The notes beneath the pieces are model-generated. The model made no database searches, was not told the origin of the DNA, and was given only the letters and a program-made list of their open reading frames with translations. From Emydura subglobosa (Eukaryota > Chordata > Testudines > Chelidae), in contig ML679966.1 of NCBI GenBank assembly GCA_007922225.1, forward strand, positions 52,291,583-52,355,582: a stretch of DNA of 64,000 nt. Reading direction: 5' to 3'. Within the stretch, counting starts at the first letter, position 1, and every line of letters starts with the position of its first letter. Position numbers and translations under genes: made by a program. Of the stretch, positions 56,036 through 64,000 are shown piece after piece.

Positions 56036-57409
56036 TGGACTGCATCCACATTTTAGAATTTTAGCCAGATTTTACTCTGACTCTTAGACAGAACACTAGC
56101 ACCTGTCGACAAACATGTTTGGAAGAAATAAAGCAACGTTCTGCCAGAACAAAGAGAGAGAGAGTCTCTCCCAGATTCTGTTGTGAAGACAGTTTTGAAA
56201 AAGCCACATACTCAAGTGAGAAATCACAACTAATTTAAGGCAGGACTATTATTATATATCGTTGTCCAGATCATCTCTACACACAAATTTCCCACCTCCT
56301 GAATGGAAAGGATGCTTAGAGGCCTGCATGGCATTGTTTTCCCCTTTCCTCCACATTTTTCCTTTGCCCATTCTCAGGCCACTATAAGTGGTACTCCATG
56401 GGCCTGGAGAGGGGACGGACGCTGGCCAGACTGGGACAGAAAGGGTCATGTGCGTGTCATTCTCTTCTATCTGGCCATGCAGAGTTTACCCTTAAAAAGG
56501 GAGCACATTGGAGCCTCTTTTTTTGGGGGGAGGGAGGGAGCTTCCCCCCACCCTCATTTGGGAGGCAGTAGGGCCAGCCATGATCAGGGGACTGCTAAGT
56601 GACTGCATTGGAGCTGCAGTGCCATGCAGCTAGGATAGGGAGGGAGGTACCACTGGGAACCAGAGAAGATCGAGATGCATAGGACCTTTGTGTGATCTCC
56701 TGTGGATATCCTAGGAGATGCCATATTTGGGGGAAGGCTCCATGGCCTTTTTCATCGGTGCACATCTTGCCCCAATAAGGGGATAGGAGGGAATCTTCAT
56801 AAAGGGATCCTCACACAAACGTCCCCGTCCATCCCGCACCTTCTGATGGCTTTATCATAGGAGGTACTGATCTGGCCAAATATATTTATACAGATGAATA
56901 AAAATACCTTCCCTCTCCAAGCACTGTATATACATTCATTCATTACTCCAAACACGCCTATCACTTGTATTATCATCCCCTTTATGAAGATGGAAAACTA
57001 AGTCCAAGAGGAAGGAAGTCATGGCATATATACAGAGAAGTTAGACAAAAACTTCTTGCTGGAAGGTTGCAGTGTAACACTACTTTATTTCTTAGAATTC
57101 AGAACCATATCACACAGCAACCAGAAACAGAGACAAAGCAGGCTGCTTTCCAAGGCAGAGAGGCACATCCCACCTCCTTCTAGGCTGGTCCCTTCCAGAC
57201 TGATTCCAATCACACACTTTACTGCAAAGCTTCCCATCCCCATCCTCTCGAAGTTGAAAAATTTGCAATTCCAACACAGTCCCTAATGCACCACATGACA
57301 GTTTCAAGGATCATACCAGTGAATCGATGGAAAGGTAAAGAGAATTCAGGAGCTTCTTCCTTTCAGTGCCTTTGGCTCATTCTTTTAGGCCACTCTGCCA
57401 ATTAGCTCT
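56036..57409. other. Non-coding DNA with G-rich patch
   Basis: 56400-56660 is G-rich and CpG-poor, giving overlapping frames on both strands at 56252-56602. No gene identified. A small palindromic GA/TC block lies at 56153-56170. Confidence 0.4.
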
Positions 57410-57840
57410 TTTAGAGTTGGGCAAAAGTTTTGGATTAGGTTTTTTTTCGGGGGGGAGGGGGATATGCAGATGTAGGTTGATTGAAACATTTTGTGAATTT
57501 GCATCAAATCAGCTCAATTGTTTCAGCTCTGAAAAAAAACAAAATATTTTGACATTTTCTAAATGAAACACTTGGATATTTCAACTCAAAATTATTTTGA
57601 GTTTTGAATTTTATTTCAATTTTATTAAAGGAAGTAAAAAAAAACTCAAAAAAGAAAACATTTTTCTTTGGGTCAAACAAAATTTTTTGTTTGACCCAAA
57701 TATCTATTTTACTTTTTTGGTTCACTGAAAAAGAATTTTTAAAAATTGTTTCATGCTGAAAAGAAATTATTTTTTAAGCATTTTTTGGTTTCACCAGTGA
57801 ACCAAAAAAATGCTTATTTTTCTCTAATCAACAGGGTTGG
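57410..57840. mobile_element. AT-rich MITE-like repeat with nested hairpins
   Basis: It begins GAGTTGGGCAAAAGTTTTGG. It contains a perfect palindrome at 57667-57700: 16-bp arms starting TTTGGGTCAAAC, 2-nt centre. It also contains a second perfect pair, TTTTTTGGTTCACTG (57713-57727) with CAGTGAACCAAAAAA (57795-57809). It shares the AAAATTTTGAAA-type texture of the other AT-rich MITEs here. No coding capacity. Confidence 0.6.
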
Positions 57841-59629
57841 CAGAATACTCCTTTTATTTTATTTTGTATTTGAAGGATAATGTCAATGTTTGTTTATAAT
57901 TTCTTTAGATTTCATTAAAACTCAGGGCCAGGAAAACATCTTAGATTGGTATTAAGTGGATAATGCAAGCTACCACGTCTGTGCTGCAAGGAACAAGCAC
58001 GTACCCTCAGACTCTTGCTTTGGTGTAATGTTGTGCCACCACTTATGTCCAAATGCAGGATACTCACTCGCTTCTCAACTTCAGCCCTAGCCCTAGCTTG
58101 TCTTCACACATATTACACTTATTTTTAGGCTTGTGTAAATGATCAAAAACATTTTGTTGCTCTGCATTTTTATTGCCAAAATTGATTTCCATCAGTTTTT
58201 GTGGCAAGGTGAAATTGACATTTACTAATTGAAATCAAATCCTACCTATCAACCAGTTGTCTTTCCTATGAACCAAAAAATTCCATTCTCCAGTCTACAC
58301 ACTATAGGCACCATTCTAATTTACATTAAGGCCACTTTATATGCTTTGCCAGCGCAAAATGGGTGCAGACGGCATTACTTTTTAATCCACTTTAGGTTCC
58401 CCTTTCACTGCCAAAATGATGCAAAATGGCCTCACTGTAAATGTGAATCAGGCCCTATTATATTTTTTTTTAAGAAGAGGTTTTGCTATATAGGAGTCTG
58501 ATCCAAAGTCTATAGAAGGGAATGGAACTCTTTCCATTGACTTCAGTGGTGTGTGGCTCAGGTCCAGTGTGGTGAAGCTTCAGTTACACTCTGTGAAACG
58601 TCTATATTTTAGCTGACAAGAATACATCAATAGTGGAGCTCCATCATGAGTCATCTAAGATAAATACAAGAATAGATGGATTATTTTCCGCACATTTTAC
58701 AGCTTTTCTTCTCTTTTACTTTAAAGTCTTGGTCTCTCTATACTGTAATGTGTCTTGTGAGTATTCCTAATAATTCCAACAGGACTACTCCTGTGTGTAA
58801 GATTTCGCAGGATAAGTCTTCTTTGTCGTACTCCAACATTCTGCACATCTTTATGAACTGTTTTACTTTTTTGATAATTTTTGCTTCCTTTCTGCAGCTC
58901 TTTTAACGGTATAAAATATTTCTATGCAAAGACTTTGGATAGCAAGTTTCAGCCAAGAATGAATATTGATGGTTGAGTTACTATTCCTTGGAAAATGGGA
59001 TTTATAATGAAAAAAGTAAGACCATCTTTTTTATCTTGCTTCCATTATGCTCTGCTGCATCCATGAAAGGATTTCCCTGCTGCTAGGAAAATACCACACA
59101 GTGCTGACATTTTCCCCTCTTTTATCAGTTTTCTAATCTTTTGCCCATGCTTTCCAAAGACAATGATAGGGAGCTGATTCGCTGATTCCTTGATGTGAGA
59201 GTCTGTAAATAAGCAAAGCAATATTACAGAGCAATCAAACACTGGGCGTCCCTTTTTTATTAAAGTGATGAAAATTTTTAAAACCCTTTTCATTTTCCTA
59301 AAATTAACAACTTCAGAAGTCTAAAGCTACCCCATTTGTGCTCAGACTGAATAACTCCCCAGCTCTAACAACACTGAATTAAATTCTCTGTTAATTTAAA
59401 TCCCTTGAAAATTTTTCATATCTTTGGGAATTATGTAAAATTTCAGTCAGATAATGGTGAATTGCTTTCTAAATGTAATTTGTGTAAATATTTTATTTAT
59501 ATATAAATATACAAATATAAATATTGCATAAGTGAAATCAGGAAGTTAATTTTAAAATTAAAATCCTCTAACAATTCAGGGAAACATCCCTATTCAAGAC
59601 AGTACTTAATCTTAGTTCTAAGCATGTGT
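57841..59629. other. AT-rich non-coding DNA
   Basis: 59485-59525 is nearly pure A/T with self-complementary TTTATATATAAA runs. A minus-strand frame (59045-59293) has no recognised motif. No gene. Confidence 0.45.
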
Positions 59630-60395
59630 GTGACAGATTTATCCATTTCATGCAATATCTTTGGGAGACCTTATGAATTAAGTTTAAATATGTTTGGGGT
59701 CCATTGTACTAAATAAAAGTTTGTGTGTTATTGTGGACCACGATTGTATGTAGCCTCTCTCAGGGGAGCTGAATGCAGATTCCCACCTCCGGTTCTGCAA
59801 AAATCTAGGCTTCTGAAGCTGTGCCCCAAGAAGGGGACCATTGTCTACTGATTACCGGTTCCTAGAATCTGAAAAATCAAAAGGCCTTGATTGTATAAAG
59901 GAAAGACCGAACTATTCATTGGTGTGCTGGTTCTGAGCTAAGGTTGTTATGAACTTGTAACCACAGAAAAACCCATTGATGGGATTTGAAGGACTGACAT
60001 CTACCAGGGTCCTTGTTGGAGTTGGGGCAAACTCTGGTAAATTTATTAGCATTCGTGGAGGTTCTTTTATTGTTTTTAATATGTTTTCTCTATATTGCTT
60101 TCATCTTCAGAATAAATATGCTAATTAACAAAGGGCTGTGTGGTAATTTATATCTGCTGGCAATTACGCTGTTCAGTGTTCATAGTCTTAGAAGAGAAAG
60201 CAAAGTGCAGATGCTGGCCTGTTTAGGCAGCCTGGCTCGCTGGGAATATCACAGAACAGGCAAGGAACTATGCAGAGCATGGAAAAAACCCAGTCAAGTG
60301 GGAAAGAGACATCTGAGGTGACAGCAGCCTAGAGTGGATACCCTTGCTGAGCCATGGAGGGAGAGTACAGGTGCAGTTGCCCTGAACTGTGACAA
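59630..60395 (+). mobile_element. LTR-like repeat, tentative
   Basis: Blocks in order are ATCTTTGGGAGACCTTATGAATT, AAATATGTTTGGGGTCCATTG, TAAAAGTTTGTGTGTTATTG, GTAGCCTCTCTCAGGGGAGC, TGATTGTATAAAGGAAAGACC, GTAACCACAGAAAAACCCATTGATGGG and AGAATAAATATGC. I associate this order with a turtle LTR element. The TATAAAGG-type block at 59892 and AATAAA at 60112 suit promoter and poly(A) roles. TG...CA limits and duplication are not established. Confidence 0.38.
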
Positions 60396-60599
60396 TGTTT
60401 GTAAGTCCCACTGAAGCAAAGGAGACTTAAAAACCAAAAAAAAGGGAAAAAAGAGAAAACCACCAGCACAGCAATGACAACTAATGGAAAGCTGAAAACT
60501 ACAACCTTTATTTTGGCATTCTCTGATTTTTGAGTGCTTAGGAGCATAACTTTAACTTTCCTGTCTGTCAAGCTATGGGTATTTTGTACGGATTCCATA

Positions 60600-60755
60600 T
60601 ACATCATGACCGTTCAAAAACTAAGGCAAGTGCTGAATGTACTATGTCTCTTATTAAGTGGAGTTTCACACCAGAAGCAGATATCTACACTGCAGAATCT
60701 ACACTGGCTGTCAAAAAGTTTGTGTGGAAGTCAAGGTATTGTTTTTAACCTCTAA
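60600..60755 (+). mobile_element. Possible L2-clade LINE C-terminal fragment
   Basis: The plus frame reads KLRQVLNVLCLLLSGVS, HQKQISTLQNLHWLSKSL, then GIVFNL. L2-type ORF2 ends contain KLQ-VQNAAARLLTG, HITPVL-LHWLPV and FKVL in this order. LHWL and the preceding Q-N-spaced helix are the informative parts. Short and without other RT motifs. Confidence 0.42.
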
Positions 60756-63700
60756 GGTTTGGGTTTGAGATCTGGGTATCTATTTGTATAACCATAGCAT
60801 CTAAGCTCGCCAGTCATGGACCAGTGCCTCATACAAACAGAACATGATTATAGGTCCATCTTCTATACCCTTACATAGGTTTTGGGCTAAGAATGGCTGG
60901 GACATTGAATGTGCTGGAGGTTTTTTAAAAAAAATGTTTTTTTTTAATTAATATTTGTACTTATGTCCACAATGATGTTTTATTGTGAAGGTACATTAAT
61001 GTGCCTACAACATGGAGTTTTTATATATATTACAAACTGAAATAAACTTACAATAGGTTCTTTTAAAACATTCTTCAGTCAGTTATCAATTATTAAGTGA
61101 ATAATACCATACACACTTTGCAAAACTGCAATTATGTTGTTATCCTAAAACATCACAGGTGCTATTACAGCCCACCCAGAAATTATATGCAACTCAAGCT
61201 GTACGTAATTATTCTACAGCGAGGTACACCGTTATATTGAGGGCCACTGCTGTACATACTGTGTGGCATATTATCATATTTATATACACACACTCAAAGA
61301 TGATATAGGCTATACTCATATCCCTGCGTTACGTTTGTACTCCTGGATGGAGGCTGCCAACTCTGTTAAATTCTGAATTTATGTATTTGTTTGTTTGTTT
61401 ATTTATTTATTGCTGCTGTAGGTTTAAATCAGACCTGGGGTTAACTCGTTACTATATCTTTTCCCTGCTGTGCATTTTTGGATAAATGTTTTGAAAACAA
61501 ATCTGTTTTGTTCATTTTCAAGGATGGTGGAGAGTGATGTTTTAATGAGACAGTTAGGGCATGCCTCAAAAAACAAACCAACCAACCCTCTGATTTGTGA
61601 ATTCCTGAGACAGCCAAACAAAAGGAGTGGAGGAAAAGTGGTTTGTATGTTCCTGAAGTGCTGGATTCTGTCCCCAGAAAGAGAGATTTCCTTGACCATC
61701 TGGGCAAGCACAGAAACTGGTTTGGCAAGATACCAAACCCTTGTTTGTTAAGTTTATTATTCTGACTGATTAACTGTGTGCCCACACAAGTTGGATCAGT
61801 GATCAAAAACAAAGACCTCCCATCCTACCACTCAACCAAACAGAGAATCTATTGCGCTTGGGAAAGGAAAGGGAGCATATTTCAGAATAAAAGGGCCCCC
61901 TCGGGAAGACTGTCCCATCACCAGCCCCATCTCTTTTAAACTAGGATGTCATTAGCTCAAGTGACTCCACCGATCACAACTGTCATGGCATCACATGGAC
62001 AGAGAAGTAGTCTCTCATGTAGCCAGGATCCCAACAAATTAAGCTGGGTTTACTGCTGTTTTGAGTCAGGGGAGCAGAGCAAAGCAGCCAGAGGGGACTG
62101 CTGAATCTGACCCCATCTCTCTTAGTTACCACAGCTTCCCCAGAGATAGCAGTTTGTTACAAAGGAGAATGAGAGGATCCTCCAAAGAAAATTGCATACA
62201 CATTTCCTTTGTAACATAAATCTTCCCCAAATTATTCCATGCCATTATACTATTATTCCATAACATCATTATGTTTACAGTAAAAACGAAAGACAAGGAA
62301 AAATGGAAGCCTTGTAAAAATGACAGTGAATGATATTCCAAAATAATAACTAGTCAATTCCTTCTTTATATCTCCAGCAGCATTTAAGAAACACTGTTGC
62401 AACAAGATTCACTGGTAATGATGTTTCATCCGTCTCATCTTTGGCAAATTTGATTTAACAACGTTTAACCTGACACATTCTCATTTTTCATATTTTGACC
62501 TTTCCATCCCCCTAACTGTGGACTTCGGGCTGTGAACATAAGAAATGATAACTGGATTAGTCTTTTTTCCTTACCATGAAAGCCATTTCTCAGGAGCTAA
62601 AACTAGCTTTTAGTTCACAAAAACACTAAGAATTATCAATCTCTTTCTCTGTCTGACCTGAATATTCCTGTGTGATTATAGAAAGCTGTGATAGTCTATT
62701 TGTCTACATTCTATAAAACAAAATTATTAATCATTACTTCAGCAGCACGCACCAACTATCTTTCAAGTCTGCTATCACATGGGAAATGAATTCATTCTTT
62801 ACTGAAACCACTGTCTTGCTCCATTGGGGCTGTTTGTCAGTTCCTCCAGAGTGACACTAAATCAAGTTGCAAAGCACTGTAATGTAAATCTCAGTCTAAT
62901 TTACTTGTCACTGTGTTGTGACACTTGGTTAAAAATGCTTTTTAATTGTGACTATAAATTATACATTAAGAATTCTTAGTGGCAGTTTTAATACTGCATC
63001 AGATTATTTCACTCAGGAGGAAAAAAACTGAACAGCAAGCTATGAAAGAATATTTTTAAACTGTAATTCTGTACAGATCCATGGTGATTATGTCTATGAA
63101 TTCTGTCCCCACCTAACAAAACAAAAAAAGAATAATCAAAGTTTTTACATTCCGTAACCCATAAAGGAAAATTACCCTGTCTTCTTGACCCTTCAGATCA
63201 TTCCTGCTTCACACTTGTGGACTATTAGTCAGAATCCCTAAAGTAATATGAAGTGGTTCTCAGTCATGCTGAGAAATCAGTTTTTTCTCTCTTCCATAAT
63301 CTAGGGCAAGAAAAGAATTGCCGATAGAACAAAATACATTTTTAAAAAACTGATTTTTTTTTTGTGCTTTTGAAAGTTGCCAGCACTGGGACTGGCGTTC
63401 TCTCTTCATAAACATGTACAGTGCCTGAAATTAGAAACCAGGCTTCTGTATACGTGTGCCTCAACACTTGGTGCCAGAACGGGGTTGACCTTTGTCTTTT
63501 AGGAATTGGACTACAGCCTGCAATTCATTTTACTCAGTAGCCATCAAGCAATGACCTGTGCTTGATTTACACTAGTACCCTAAAGGTAAAAGGCTATGCA
63601 TTGCATTTTCAAGCCCCTGAGTTAATACAGGGGAAGGAGGAAGCAAAAACCTGTCCCTATGAATCATTTTCCTAAGTCATTTTTATACTGCATTACATTA

Positions 63701-64000
63701 TGATCACATACGTTATGTGTAAATAAAATAAAGTCCAAATCAGTAACATATATACACAGACACGCACGCACACACACTTGGGCCAGCGTCACACACTGAA
63801 AACAATTATGAGGCAATTCAGTTATGGAACAGAGTTTAAACGAACAAAAAAGTTAATGATCATTACAAATTGTTTAAGAAAATGTTTCTAGACACCCAGA
63901 AATCCACCACCCATTGAGCAAGAAAGAAGGCTACACTGGTAAATAACCAAGCTAGCTTAAAGATGACGTGAAGGCAGGCATACAGAGAAAGATCAGGATA
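60756..64000. other. AT-rich non-coding DNA
   Basis: Simple sequence occurs at 61387-61412 (GTTTGTTTGTTTATTTATTTATT), 60937-60948 (T run) and 63764-63777 (CA-rich). Overlapping frames at 61424-61812 on both strands have no domains. No gene, RNA gene or named repeat. Confidence 0.45.

Noticed and set aside
59045..59293. 82-codon minus-strand frame with a membrane-like start
   Set aside because: No recognisable family and no conserved context. Frames of this length are expected by chance in 64 kb of six-frame reading.
63465..63500. Retroviral-type primer-binding site (CTTGGTGCCAGAACGGGG)
   Set aside because: A single short resemblance without an adjoining LTR, and no gag-like sequence downstream.

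Overview
This looks like nuclear DNA from a sauropsid vertebrate, most likely a turtle. It is AT-rich and has no convincing intact protein-coding gene on either strand. The longest open frames are under about 140 codons, overlap on both strands, and have no recognisable domains except where they are transposon remnants. The organism call rests on the repeats: CR1 LINEs with sauropsid-style 3' ends, L2-clade LINE relics, an LTR starting TGTGACA and ending TGTCACA, 250-300 bp MITEs ending in GTCTACACT-type sequence, a foldback repeat with the 'GTAGCCGTGTTAGTC' head, and MIR/L2-like ancient SINE/LINE tails. I recognised these families from memory and could not search a database.

Layout. 0-5.4 kb: an L2 reverse-transcriptase relic, two MIR-like SINEs, a candidate 69-nt exon with good splice signals, and an 848-bp solo LTR with a 4-bp target duplication. 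5.4-18 kb: mostly single-copy-looking AT-rich DNA with AT-rich 'GAAAATTT' MITEs, a GGGACTG-rich purine minisatellite (15.3-15.9 kb) and a palindromic MITE (17.1 kb). 18-24 kb: an L2-like tail, a CR1 3' end, and the largest identifiable element, a minus-strand 2.35-kb CR1 that is 5'-truncated, frameshifted and internally deleted. 24-34 kb: sparse, with a perfect 15-bp hairpin at 28.0 kb, poly(A) and CA tracts, and further L2/CR1 tails. 34-44 kb: dense repeats, including MITEs, two L2-clade RT relics, LTR-like sequence and a 176-bp foldback insertion with a 12-bp target duplication. 44-50 kb: little identifiable, with coding-like but broken stretches at 47.0-48.9 kb. 50-55 kb: a roughly 540-bp imperfect palindrome carrying tRNA-like promoter boxes in alternating orientation, plus two more MITE copies. 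55-64 kb: an L2-like tail, a strongly palindromic MITE at 57.4-57.8 kb, an LTR-like segment and a possible L2 C-terminal fragment, then unannotated DNA.

Nothing forms an operon or pathway. The window is best read as an intergenic region or large intron layered with old mobile elements. The most unusual items are the tRNA-box palindrome at 50.3-50.9 kb, the foldback insertion at 38.65 kb and the unbroken RT core at 35.2-35.4 kb.
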